Positions 36,305-45,943 of a stretch of 64,000 bases of DNA are shown piece after piece. The notes beneath the pieces are model-generated. The model ran no database searches. It saw nothing but the letters and a program-made list of their open reading frames with translations, and was not told the origin of the DNA. The stretch lies in contig NZ_BAIV01000027.1 in NCBI RefSeq assembly GCF_000517545.1, forward strand, positions 1 through 64,000. Direction: 5' to 3'. Position 1 is the stretch's first letter, and every line of letters starts with the position of its first letter. Source of the stretch: Bacteroides reticulotermitis JCM 10512 (GTDB lineage: Bacteria; Bacteroidota; Bacteroidia; Bacteroidales; Bacteroidaceae). A program made the translations under genes and the position numbers.

Positions 36305-37789
36305 TCACTTTCTCAACCGAGCTACCGGAATATTCAATTGCTGGCGATATTTAGCGACTGTCCGACGGGCAATGGGATAGCCTTTTTCTTTCAAGATGTC
36401 GGCTAGTTCATCATCCGTTAGCGGTTTCTTTTTGTCTTCGGCATCAATACATTCTTTGAGGATTCTCCGTATTTCGCGCACCGACATTTCTTCACCGTCT
36501 TCCGTTGTATAGCCATCACTGAAGAAGTACTTCAACGGATAAATTCCAAAATTGGTTTGTGCGTATTTGCTATTACTTACGCGTGAGATAGTCGATATAT
36601 CCAAGCCGGTCTGTGTCGCCACATCTTTCAGGATCATCGGCTTGAGCAGGGACTCGTCTCCCTCAAGGAAGAACGGACGCTGTAAATCAATTATAGCACG
36701 CATTGTGGTCAATAGCGTATTCTGACGTTGCTTAACGGCATCAATGAACCCTTGTGCGGCATCCATCTTTTGTTTGAGGAACATCATGGCCTCTTTCGAC
36801 TCTTTCGTCTGATTGGCTCTGTTCTTGGTATGCTCTTCTATCATATCCATAAAGTCGCGGCTCATGCGTAGCTCGGGCACATTCCGGTTGTTCAGACTGA
36901 TATTTATAGTACCGTCATCGTAGGTATCGATAATGAAATCGGGAACGATCTGCTGGAAATTCCGTCCAATTGCCTCTCCAAGCGAAGCACCCGGACGAGG
37001 ATTAAGCTTCGTTATTTCGGCAATGGCTTCATTGAAGTTTTCCTCGGTCACATCCAACCGTTTAACCATTTTCTCCCAATGCTTACGGGTGAACTCTTCG
37101 TAACAATCGCTGATAATACGCTCTTCGAGATCTAACTGGGCGTCTTGGCTATTCTCTTCTTTCTTCCGACGGATCTGTATCAGCAGACATTCTTGTAGGG
37201 AACGTGCACCAATACCTGCCGGATCAAAATCCTGCAAACAGGATAGAGCCTCTTCAAGCTCTTCTTCGGTACACTCCACGCCGGCATAGATTGCCAATTC
37301 ATCGCAAATACTATCCAACGACTTACGTAGCAAGCCGTCGTCGTCCAGCGAACCGATCAAGTATTCCACCAATTCACGTTGATGATCGGTCAGGTTACGT
37401 TCACGGAGTTGTTCTTTGAGGATTTCATAAAAAGAAGTAGCATCAGAAAAAGGAATTTCTTCCACACGTTCGTCACGCGAACGGTTGTTTTCCTGCAACT
37501 TATAATCGGGTATATCGTCCTCGGTCAGGTAATCACCCAACGAGTCGTAATCGGTGGCTTCTTCATGCTCTCCTTCTGGTTCGGAGCTATCGCCATCCGC
37601 GTACTCATCCGTCACACTCTCCTCTTTTCCTTCTTCGAGTGCGGGATTTTCTAATAGTTCAGCATGAATACGGTCTTCCAATTCAACTGCGGGAAGCTCC
37701 AACAATTTCACGACCAGAATCTGCTGCGGCGAAAGCGTCTGTATCTGTTGCTGCGCCTGCGTTTGTATTTGACGGGAACCTTGTGCCAT
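36305..37789 (-). CDS. rpoN: RNA polymerase sigma-54 factor
   Basis: A 494-residue protein with sigma-54 regions in order: Gln-rich N-terminal activator region (QIQTQAQQQIQTLSPQQILVVKLLELP), an acidic region II, the core-binding domain (LIGSLDDDGLL, CLQDFDPAGIGARSLQECLLIQI, LNPRPG), the HTH/ISRVSNSKYAQTNFGIYPLKYFFSDG section, and the RpoN box ARRTVAKYRQQLNIPVA at the C-terminus. It directs enhancer-dependent transcription. It heads the minus-strand string that continues through ispG. Confidence 0.97.
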   Translation of the reverse strand: MAQGSRQIQTQAQQQIQTLSPQQILVVKLLELPAVELEDRIHAELLENPALEEGKEESVTDEYADGDSSEPEGEHEEATDYDSLGDYLTEDDIPDYKLQENNRSRDERVEEIPFSDATSFYEILKEQLRERNLTDHQRELVEYLIGSLDDDGLLRKSLDSICDELAIYAGVECTEEELEEALSCLQDFDPAGIGARSLQECLLIQIRRKKEENSQDAQLDLEERIISDCYEEFTRKHWEKMVKRLDVTEENFNEAIAEITKLNPRPGASLGEAIGRNFQQIVPDFIIDTYDDGTINISLNNRNVPELRMSRDFMDMIEEHTKNRANQTKESKEAMMFLKQKMDAAQGFIDAVKQRQNTLLTTMRAIIDLQRPFFLEGDESLLKPMILKDVATQTGLDISTISRVSNSKYAQTNFGIYPLKYFFSDGYTTEDGEEMSVREIRRILKECIDAEDKKKPLTDDELADILKEKGYPIARRTVAKYRQQLNIPVARLRK

Positions 37790-37827
37790 ATCTGTTTTAG
37801 CTTTCTACTATTTCTTTATACTCGCTA

Positions 37828-37835
37828 CAAAAGTA
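37828..37835 (-). promoter_or_regulatory. -7 box (TACTTTTG) of rpoN
   Basis: An exact TAnnTTTG match on the minus strand, 39 bases upstream of the rpoN ATG at 37789. Confidence 0.5.
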
Positions 37836-37899
37836 ACTCTTTACGGAGAGATTACCCAGATTAGTAGGAAGATTTTTAATCCTATAACACAAAAATCTT

Positions 37900-37907
37900 T
37901 ATCTTTG
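37900..37907 (+). promoter_or_regulatory. -7 box (TATCTTTG) of the aminopeptidase P gene
   Basis: An exact consensus match, 28 bases upstream of the ATG at 37935. Confidence 0.6.
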
Positions 37908-37934
37908 TTGCACGAACTTTAAAATAAAGAGAAT

Positions 37935-39308
37935 ATGTTTGCAAAAGAGACGTATGTGCAGCGCAGAGCCCTGCTGAAAAAGCAAATAGGATCTGGCATT
38001 TTGTTATTTCTGGGAAACGATGACTGTGGACTGAATTATGAAGATAATGCTTTCCGTTATCGTCAGGATTCCACATTCCTTTATTATTTCGGGATTTCCG
38101 CCCCCGGACTTTCTGCCATCATCGATGTCAGTGAGGATAAGGAAATCATTTTTGGAGATGAATTATCAATCGATGCAATTGTGTGGATGGGCGCACAACC
38201 CACGCTGCGTGAAAAGTGTGAACGAGTAGGAATAAGCGAAGTTATACCTGCGGCCGACATCACAAGTTATTTACATCGATATACTTCCAAAGGGAAAAGC
38301 GTACATTATTTGCCTCCCTATCGCCCTGAACATAAACTGAAACTGATGGATTGGCTCGGAATAGCTCCGGCACAACAAGCGGGTTCGGTTCCTTTCATTC
38401 GTGCCATTGTGGCTCAACGAAACTATAAATCGGCAGAGGAGATTGTCGAAATAGAAAAAGCCTGCAATGTCACAGCCGATATGCATATTGCCGCCATGAA
38501 GGTTTTACGCCCGGGTATGTATGAGTATGAAGTAGTAGCGGAGATGAACCGCGTAGCAGAATCGAACAACTGCCAACTTTCGTTCCCTACCATTGCCACA
38601 ATCAATGGACAGACCTTGCACAACCACTATTACGGCAATCAAGTAAAACCGGGAGATTTATTCCTGATTGATGCCGGTGCCGAAGTAGAGTCGGGTTATG
38701 CGGGCGATATGTCGTCTACTCTGCCTGCCGACAAAACATTCACTGCACGCCAACGCGAAATCTATGAAATCCAGAATGCGATGCATCTGGAATCGGTAAA
38801 AGCTCTCCGCCCGGGTATTCCGTATATGGATGTATACGATTTGTCTGCCCGTGTGATGGTGGAAGGTTTGAAAGCTGTCGGCCTGATGAAAGGAAATGCC
38901 GAAGATGCTGTCCGTGAAGGTGCCCATGCGCTGTTTTACCCACATGGTTTGGGACATATGATGGGATTGGATGTTCACGATATGGAGAACTTCGGAGAAG
39001 TTTGGGTTGGCTATAACGGACAACCTAAGAGCACACAGTTCGGCCGTAAGTCTCAACGCTTGGCTATTCCATTGGAACCGGGCTTCGTGCATACGGTAGA
39101 ACCGGGTATTTACTTCATTCCCCAACTGATCGACAAATGGAGAAGTGAAAAGAATTTTACGGACTTCATTTGCTACGATAAAGTGGAAACCTATAAAGAC
39201 TTCGGCGGAATCCGTAATGAAGAAGATTATCTGATTACCGAAACCGGTTCACGCCGCCTGGGTAAGAAAATCCCTTTGACACCCGATGAAGTGGAAGCAT
39301 TGAGATAA
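37935..39308 (+). CDS. pepP: Xaa-Pro aminopeptidase (M24B, aminopeptidase P)
   Basis: A 457-residue cytoplasmic protein with an N-terminal creatinase-like domain and a C-terminal pita-bread fold. Metal and catalytic motifs: LIDAGAEVESGYAGDMSSTLPA (two Asp ligands), HGLGHMMGLDVHD (His), FVHTVEPGIY (Glu) and GGIRNEEDYLIT (Glu). It removes N-terminal residues preceding proline. It is divergent from rpoN and ends in a hairpin. Confidence 0.95.
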   Translation: MFAKETYVQRRALLKKQIGSGILLFLGNDDCGLNYEDNAFRYRQDSTFLYYFGISAPGLSAIIDVSEDKEIIFGDELSIDAIVWMGAQPTLREKCERVGISEVIPAADITSYLHRYTSKGKSVHYLPPYRPEHKLKLMDWLGIAPAQQAGSVPFIRAIVAQRNYKSAEEIVEIEKACNVTADMHIAAMKVLRPGMYEYEVVAEMNRVAESNNCQLSFPTIATINGQTLHNHYYGNQVKPGDLFLIDAGAEVESGYAGDMSSTLPADKTFTARQREIYEIQNAMHLESVKALRPGIPYMDVYDLSARVMVEGLKAVGLMKGNAEDAVREGAHALFYPHGLGHMMGLDVHDMENFGEVWVGYNGQPKSTQFGRKSQRLAIPLEPGFVHTVEPGIYFIPQLIDKWRSEKNFTDFICYDKVETYKDFGGIRNEEDYLITETGSRRLGKKIPLTPDEVEALR

Positions 39309-39351
39309 GAAGAGATTATCTGGCCACTGATTGCCATTTTTATCTTTTTAC

Positions 39352-39395
39352 ATATAGCGGAAGTTATTCAATACGATGAAAAACTTCCGCTATAT
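39352..39395 (+). terminator. Hairpin downstream of pepP
   Basis: ATATAGCGGAAGTT pairs perfectly with AACTTCCGCTATAT (14 bp) around a 16-nt loop. The tail (TTGTCAG) is not T-rich. Confidence 0.6.
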
Positions 39396-39499
39396 TTGTC
39401 AGCCTACCAGATATTCCATCTATTATAACACTTTTTCGCCCCTCTTTTGCTGAATCTTCCGTAATATTGCACCTACAATATAACAAACCTGAAATTAGA

Positions 39500-40830
39500 A
39501 TGAATACTAAAATGAATCGAACCCTGAAAAAACTACTTCTATCCGTCTGGATTTTATCAATTACTTCTTTATGGGCAGTAGCCGAAAATTATCCCTACCG
39601 AAGCGATGTGCTTTGGGCAACCGTGCCCAACCATGCCGACTGGCTTTATAAAACCGGCGAACAGGCCACCGTGGAGGTACAAATGTACAAATATGGCATT
39701 CCGGTAGACAAAGCATTGGTGACATACGAGATCGGTGGAGATATGATGCCAGCCGACGCACAAGGTAATGTTACACTCAAAAACGGGAAAGCGGTAATCC
39801 CAATCGGTACCATGAAACAGCCCGGCTTCCGCGACTGTCGAGTGAAAGCAACGGTAGACGGAAAAACGTATGCGCATCATGTGAAGGTGGGTTTCTCTCC
39901 CGAAAAACTGCAACCTTACACTAGCTTACCTGCCGACTTCAACCAGTTTTGGGAGAAAGCTAAAACCGAACAGGCAGCGTTTCCATTGTCGTATACCAAA
40001 GAGCACGTAGCCAAATATTCCACGGACAAAATCGACTGCTATTTAATCAAGCTACAACTCAATCGCCGTGGGCAGAGCATTTATGGTTATTTGTTCTATC
40101 CCAAAGGGGGTGGAAAATATCCGGTTGTATTATGCCCTCCGGGAGCGGGAATCAAAACGATCAAGGAACCTTTACGCCATAAGTACTATGCAGAACAAGG
40201 TTTTATCCGTTTTGAGATCGAGATTCACGGACTAAATCCCGAGATGAGCGATGAGGAATTCAAAGAAATCAGTACCGCATTCAATGGTGGAGAGAACGGA
40301 TACCTGACTAACGGATTGGACAGCCGCGACAATTACTATATGAAGCGGGTGTATCTGGCTTGCGTGCGCAGCATTGATTTACTAACGTCTCTTCCCGAAT
40401 GGATGGCAAAAATGTAATTGTTCAAGGCGGTAGTCAGGGGGGAGCGTTGGCGCTGATCACTGCCGGACTGGATCAACGGGTGACGGCTTGCGTTGCCAAT
40501 CATCCCGCTCTGAGTGATATGGCCGGTTATAAAGCCGGACGGGCAGGCGGCTATCCGCACTTCTTCAGAAATTCGGTAGATATGGACTCGCCCGCAAAGC
40601 TGAAAACAATGGCGTACTACGATGTCGTAAACTTTGCCAAACAGATTCAGGCTGACACTTTTATCACTTGGGGATTTAATGATGATGTTTGTCCGCCAAC
40701 AACCAGCTACATTGTGTACAACGCACTGAATTGCCCCAAAGAAGCATTGATAACACCGATCAATGAGCATTGGACTTCCAGCGATACCGAATACGGGCAT
40801 CTTCTCTGGATTAAAAAACACTTGAAATAA
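39500..40830 (+). CDS. Acetyl xylan esterase / CE7-type esterase, one frameshift
   Basis: A signal peptide (LLLSVWILSITSLWAVA) is followed by an immunoglobulin-like N-terminal domain (about residues 30-150) and an alpha/beta-hydrolase of the AXE1/CE7 group. The nucleophile motif GGSQGGALAL lies past a shift near 40400, where PEW is followed by DGKNVIVQ after adding one base. The Asp-containing loop is in TWGFNDDVCPPTTSY, and the conserved His is near GHLLWIKKHLK. Repaired length is about 443 residues. The start at 39500 (MNTKMNRTL) is preferred over an earlier ATG. It probably deacetylates plant or host polysaccharides in the periplasm, together with the next hydrolase. Confidence 0.82.
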
Positions 40831-40893
40831 TATGGATTGCAATATTCGGAATAGCGCATAGTTTCTATTCCGAATCCTTCAAAAATTGATTGA

Positions 40894-42048
40894 ATGATGA
40901 TGAAAAGAGTCTTTTCTTGTATCACGGCCATCTTATGGTTGGCATCAACCTTCGCACAAGCCCCACTTTCGCATGAGTTTGAGCGGGACTTGCCTTTGTT
41001 TCTCGACCAACTGAAAACAGAACTAACTTACCCGATGGCTTGGGGAAATAGTCCGCAAAAGAACTTCGGCAAGTGGAGAAAAGAGGCGCGTGCCACCGTA
41101 TTGGATGCGATGCTAACTCCTCCTCCCAGCACCCAAAAGTATGAAATGGAGGTATTGGATACGGAGCAACGAAACGGATACGAAGCTCGGAAGATAGCAT
41201 TCAACCTCACCGGTTATTCTCGTGTACCGGGATACTTACTTGTTCCGGAGGGGAAAGGGCCTTTCCCGGCAGTCGTTCTGCTACATGATCACGGAGCACA
41301 TTTCTCCATTGGGAAAGAGAAGATGATCCGCCCATTCGGTGTTGATTCGCTGATTGCCGCAGATGCCGATCAATGGGCGCACCAATGTTATGACGACCAA
41401 TATGTCGGAGATTATCTGGCAGCGAACGGTTATGTAGTTATCTCGATAGACGCGTTATTCTGGGGTGAGCGCGGACGAAAAGAAGGTGTACGATACGACA
41501 AACAACAGGCGGTTGCCTGTGTCTTTGAAATGTTGGGACGAAGCTGGAGTGGCTTTATTACGTACGAAGATATGTACACCACCGATTTTCTCGCTTCACT
41601 GAAAGAGGTCGATCCGGCAAGGATCGGTTGCATGGGATTCTCGATGGGTGGTTATCGTTCCTGGATGCTAGCAGCTTTGTCTGACAGGATTAAGGCAGGA
41701 GCTTCTGTTTGCTGGATGGTAACGACCGACTTTCAATTATCCTCAAAGCAAGGCTCCGGAAAAGGGGATTCCAATTATGCGAATGTACTTCCCGGCTTAC
41801 GCCGTTACCTGGATTATCCGCATATCGCTTCCATTGCTTGCCCCAAGCCCATGCTATTCTTCAACGGACGCCAAGACAAACTGTTTCCCGTCCCCTCGGT
41901 CGAGGATGCGTATCGCCAAATGCACAAGGTCTGGGATAGTCGGTCGGCAGGCAATAAGCTCACGACCAAACTCTGGGATTTGCCGCATGTATGCAACCGG
42001 GATATGCAAAAAGAGATCTTAGCGTTTTTTGAACAGGGACTGAAATAG
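40894..42048 (+). CDS. Secreted alpha/beta-hydrolase, dienelactone-hydrolase-like esterase
   Basis: A 384-residue protein with a signal peptide (cleavage after TFAQA, about residue 22). The hydrolase core has VVLLHDHGAHFSIGKEK, the nucleophile elbow GCMGFSMGGYRSW, a late Asp region FFNGRQDKLFPVPSVEDAY and a His near DLPHVCNRDM. It is of the type annotated as dienelactone hydrolase or acetyl esterase in Bacteroidales polysaccharide loci. It follows the CE7 esterase by 63 bases, is probably cotranscribed with it, and ends at a strong terminator. Confidence 0.82.
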   Translation: MMMKRVFSCITAILWLASTFAQAPLSHEFERDLPLFLDQLKTELTYPMAWGNSPQKNFGKWRKEARATVLDAMLTPPPSTQKYEMEVLDTEQRNGYEARKIAFNLTGYSRVPGYLLVPEGKGPFPAVVLLHDHGAHFSIGKEKMIRPFGVDSLIAADADQWAHQCYDDQYVGDYLAANGYVVISIDALFWGERGRKEGVRYDKQQAVACVFEMLGRSWSGFITYEDMYTTDFLASLKEVDPARIGCMGFSMGGYRSWMLAALSDRIKAGASVCWMVTTDFQLSSKQGSGKGDSNYANVLPGLRRYLDYPHIASIACPKPMLFFNGRQDKLFPVPSVEDAYRQMHKVWDSRSAGNKLTTKLWDLPHVCNRDMQKEILAFFEQGLK

Positions 42049-42068
42049 AAAGACAATCTCATAAACTC

Positions 42069-42103
42069 TAAAGAGCCTATTGTTCGCAAACAATAGGCTC
42101 TTT
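42069..42103. terminator. Rho-independent terminator after the esterase pair
   Basis: TAAAGAGCCTATTG pairs with CAATAGGCTCTTTA (14 bp) around a 7-nt loop. It could act on both strands. Confidence 0.85.
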
Positions 42104-42158
42104 AGAATTTAAAGCAAACCTTCTTAAAGTCGCTTTACACATATATAAAAGTTAAGTC

Positions 42159-42557
42159 TTACTCGTCCCAATCAGACAACGGTAATGATTTCCGGCCATA
42201 CCACTTCATCCAAGCATAAGATTTTCTTTTCCGAAGATATAGCGCATCGCCACAATTCTCTGTTGCTTCCCAATCGAATACAGAGTGAGAATGAAGCGTT
42301 CTCTCAAACCAATACAGCATATGATAGGTAGATAGTGCAAGAATCATCCACCACCACGAAAGCCACAAAGACAAAATGAGTGCCGGAAGTAAAGTTAATG
42401 ACAGACACTCCCAAAATTGCCGCACATGAATGCGTAGTTCCATATCTTCCCAGACTTCCAGATTCCTATCCTTCGTAAAAAATAATCCTCCTAACATAAA
42501 AAACTGTTTGTTATTCCCTAATAACCATTTAGCTAAAACATTGTTGTAAAAAATCAT
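42159..42557 (-). CDS. Hypothetical membrane protein
   Basis: A 132-residue protein with two adjacent hydrophobic segments (about residues 55-95, FWECLSLTLLPALILSLWLSWWWMILALSTYHMLYWFE). Upstream ATGs would lengthen it, but the ATG at 42557 has a strong ribosome binding site (AGAAGGA) at ideal spacing and is preferred. The C-terminal half is polar and Trp/Tyr-rich. I do not recognise the family. Confidence 0.6.
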   Translation of the reverse strand: MIFYNNVLAKWLLGNNKQFFMLGGLFFTKDRNLEVWEDMELRIHVRQFWECLSLTLLPALILSLWLSWWWMILALSTYHMLYWFERTLHSHSVFDWEATENCGDALYLRKRKSYAWMKWYGRKSLPLSDWDE

Positions 42558-42687
42558 AATCCTTCTTTTCGTTAAATATCTCGACTCCTTAACATTGAAA
42601 TGCAAAGAATGTTCAAATACTGCACAAACAAATAACATCTTTTTATTCCTCGAGTCTCCCAAAAGCATCCTATTTTATTCTAAAATT

Positions 42688-42807
42688 TTAAATAGGTTCT
42701 AAAGGAACCACGTCCACAAACATGGGATAAACAACTAATACACAATAGATTAAAATAGAACAAAAGCAATAAGCATATCGATCTATTTTTTCCCAAAATG
42801 ACTCCAT
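42688..42807 (-). CDS. Possible 39-residue single-span membrane protein
   Basis: A short frame beginning MESFWEKIDRYAYCF followed by about 20 hydrophobic residues and ending DVVPLEPI. It has the look of a small membrane protein with one helix. The ribosome binding site is poor (AAGG directly before the ATG). It precedes the 42159-42557 gene on the same strand. Coding status is uncertain. Confidence 0.35.
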   Translation of the reverse strand: MESFWEKIDRYAYCFCSILIYCVLVVYPMFVDVVPLEPI

Positions 42808-42967
42808 CCTTGTTTATTCTGTTTCCTAAAGAAATATTTCATTTAAAGAAATTTACTATTCGTTTAGACAGATAAGTGTGGAGTTTCTCTCTCCGGCTTC
42901 ATCTCCTATCGTTTTATTTCGCAACTGTATGCTGATTTATGCACCCCTATCCAACGATACAACCTGC

Positions 42968-43004
42968 AAAAAAAGAGTCTCACTCCAATTCTGAAGTGAG
43001 ACTC
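42968..43004 (-). terminator. Rho-independent terminator of the nucleoside kinase gene
   Basis: On the minus strand GAGTCTCACT pairs perfectly with AGTGAGACTC around a 10-nt loop and is followed by seven T. Confidence 0.9.
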
Positions 43005-43026
43005 CCCGTACAATATAAGGAATAAC

Positions 43027-44702
43027 TTAATATTTGAAACTACTTCCACCTAAGAACTCTCGCAACAAAGAAGTCGGAGGGATCTCTTTATCCTGCACAG
43101 GCAAGAAGTACTTAATAAATTTCAGCAATCGATACGCTTCACAATATTCCGGAGAATTGCGAGGAACGCCCATCAAAATCGGTTCTACATGCATACGGAG
43201 AACAGCCAACTCAAAGATCAAAGCAGAGTTGAACATGACATCGGCATTCTCTTGATACGGAAAGATCCATTTATCCTCACCCGAACGTACGCTCGGCCAA
43301 CGTGAGATTGTTTCCTGTGCCGAATAGCCGCGATAATTAAAGTCGCGTATTATACGGCGTAATAAACGGTTGTCCGTTGTTGGAATCCAGTTATGATCGT
43401 CCAAGGATATAGTGGTCAAAGCTGAAACATATATTTTAAACTTATTGGCAGCAGGTATATGAGGAGTCAGTTCCGGATTCAACGCATGAATACCTTCCAG
43501 AATCAAAATGGTATGATCGTCAATTTTCAGTTTGTCACCGGTATACTCTTTCTTACCCAACGTGAAATTAAAACGGGGAAGTTCCACCTCTTCACCACGC
43601 AACAAGGCTTGAAGTTGTCGATTAAACAGATCAAGATCTAGCGCGTAGAGAGATTCATAATCATAGTTCCCGTTTTCATCCAACGGCGTTTCCTCGCGAT
43701 CAACGAAGTAATTATCCAATGAGATGGGATATGGCTTCAATCCATTGGTCATCAACTGAATGGATAGCCGTTTGCTAAAGGTTGTTTTCCCGGAAGAGGA
43801 AGGCCCGGCGATTAACACCAAGCGCGCGCGATTTCCATTGTTACCCCGATGAAAAATAGTATCGGCTATCTGAGCGATTTTCTTTTCTTGCAACGCCTCA
43901 GCAACATTAATCAAATCAGTGGTATGCCCCGCTTCACAAGCTAAGTTAAAGTCACCCACATTATTAAGCCCTGTAATATTACTCCAGTTCAAATATTCCT
44001 TGAATACATCGAGCATTTTCTCTTGCTTTACCACTTCTTCAAGCTCGGAAGGGTTTCCGCGACTCGGGATACGAAGCAACAGGCCATCGTAATATTTCAC
44101 GATATCAAAAAGCTTGAGATAGCCGGTGCTAGGCAATAGGTTGCCATAATAGTAATCGATCGTATCGCCTAGCGTATAGTAATAGGTATAAAGTGATCCG
44201 GACGTTTCCAGTAAACGCACCTTGTCTTCCATTCCGTGTTCGCTAAACACGCGTACCGCTTCCGTTGTATGGCATTCAATGCGATGATAAGGAATGTCCT
44301 CTGCTACAATTTCCTTCATACGCTTTTTGATACGTGCGACATCTTCCAGCGTAATGGTTCTGCCAATGCGCAGGTTACAGAAGTATCCTTTAGATACCGG
44401 ATGTTCTACATATAATTTGCCATCAGGAAACAACTCGCTAACTGCTTTATAAAGAACAAAACAGAGCGAACGAACATAGGTTCGCATACCGGAAGAATCT
44501 CTTACATCAAGGAAATCTATATCTTTATTATTATAAACCCGGAAGTTGAGCCTTCGGAACGATTATTGACTTTTGCGCTAACTACCTGATAAGGAAAATC
44601 GAGATTAAAACCGTGATAAATGTTCAAAAGTGAACTACCGACAGGAAACTCTTTAGAAAGATTATTATTCTTACAATAGACTTGTATCATTCGCTTCATC
44701 AT
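43027..44702 (-). CDS. Nucleoside (uridine-type) kinase with an N-terminal TGS-like domain, one frameshift
   Basis: The first 60 residues form a TGS-like domain (MIQVYCKNNNLSKEFPVGSS). After one missing base near 44551 the frame resumes as LNFRVYNNKDIDFLDVRDSSG, then an HxxxH-containing threonyl-tRNA-synthetase-like second domain (HPVSKGYFCNLRIG). The C-terminal half is a P-loop kinase of the uridine kinase/phosphoribulokinase fold: LIAGPSSSGKTTFSKRLS, DNYFVDREETP and LEGIHALNPEL. Total length is about 558 residues. Start choices are 44702, 44699 and 44690. It is conserved across Bacteroidales as a nucleoside kinase, with the true substrate uncertain. Confidence 0.85.
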
Positions 44703-45055
44703 TTTTAGAAGGTGAGTAACTGCACTAAATATAGACAATTTAATCAGTCCGAGGCAAGTAACCCCTTGCTTTATTATAAATGGAACATTCTTTTTGTGAT
44801 TTTTTAAGGCTCATTGTGCTACAAAAAAGGCGTTTTCCTACTGTACGCATTATCACACATACGCGGTGAAGCGAAAGGGTATATAAGAAGATGCGCAATT
44901 CTAAAACAGCGATTAGCCTATAATAGCCGGATGACGGAAATCAAGCCATATCGGATGATACAGCGAAACCTCACAATGGTTGCTTAAAAAGAAAAAGTAC
45001 TATCCGGAAGCAAGTTCGCAGACAGTACTTTTCTATTCTTTTCGGAAGACCTTAG
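44703..45055. other. Gene-free stretch between the kinase and aquaporin genes
   Basis: No gene seen. A stem of AAAAGTACT/AGTACTTTTT around a 20-nt loop at about 44990-45033 ends in a T tract on the minus strand and may terminate the aquaporin transcript. Confidence 0.45.
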
Positions 45056-45745
45056 TTATGCCGTTTGTTCGCCACTACCAATTGTTTTCCATACAATGGC
45101 ACTAAATGCCGCACCTACAAAGGGAGCGAGAATAAAGAGCCACAATTGCGATAATGCCGCACCACCTTGGAACAAAGCCGGGCCAATACTACGAGCAGGA
45201 TTTACAGATGTTCCTGTGATAGGAATACATACAATATGAATCAGTACCAGTGAGAGACCAATAGCCAAGCCGGCAAATGCACCTGCACCCTTTTTGGAAT
45301 CGGTAGAGCCCAACACTACTAATACAAATATAAACGTAAAGACAGCTTCCGCAATGAAAGCATGCACCATTTGTCCGTCAGCAAATCCGTTCGAGCCGGT
45401 AGCAGTAGGACCTCCATGGGAACCTGTAGAAACTAATGCGAACAAAATAGCTGAGCCAATGATAGCACCGATCACCTGAAAGACCATATACATGGAGGCG
45501 TCTTTTCCACTCATCCGTCCGGATAGGAAAACTCCTAGTGTAATGGCCGGGTTAATGTGGCAACCTGAAATTCCACCAATAGTATAAGCCATAGCTACAA
45601 CAGACAAACCAAAGGCAAAAGCAACGCCTAGCGTACCTACACCTGCACTAACTTCGCCTGCTGCACTTCCTGCAAACACTGCACTACCGCAGCCCATTAA
45701 AACCAGAACCATAGTTCCGACCATTTCCGCAATGTACTTCTTCAT
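45056..45745 (-). CDS. aqpZ: Aquaporin (MIP family)
   Basis: A 229-residue channel with six membrane segments and both NPA boxes: GCHINPAITLGVFLSG (first) and GTSVNPARSIGPAL (second). His, Cys and Arg residues around the second box match the narrow water-selective filter of AqpZ rather than a glycerol facilitator. An exact -7 box lies just upstream (45773-45780), so it is probably transcribed alone. Confidence 0.93.
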   Translation of the reverse strand: MKKYIAEMVGTMVLVLMGCGSAVFAGSAAGEVSAGVGTLGVAFAFGLSVVAMAYTIGGISGCHINPAITLGVFLSGRMSGKDASMYMVFQVIGAIIGSAILFALVSTGSHGGPTATGSNGFADGQMVHAFIAEAVFTFIFVLVVLGSTDSKKGAGAFAGLAIGLSLVLIHIVCIPITGTSVNPARSIGPALFQGGAALSQLWLFILAPFVGAAFSAIVWKTIGSGEQTA

Positions 45746-45772
45746 AATTACGATTGTTTTTATTTGAATTTA

Positions 45773-45780
45773 CAAACATA
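45773..45780 (-). promoter_or_regulatory. -7 box (TATGTTTG) of aqpZ
   Basis: An exact TAnnTTTG match on the minus strand, 28 bases upstream of the ATG at 45745. Confidence 0.55.
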
Positions 45781-45943
45781 TTTCGGTAATAATAAACAAT
45801 TTGACGTTACAAATGGTTCGTCATTTATCCGATTTTCCATCGCTTTTGTATCGAACTAACTAGAGGAGCTATGTCTTTAGACTGCGGACAGAAAGTACAG
45901 AACTGATCGCACTGGCAAAGGCTAGTTCTTTAATTGGCTGCTA

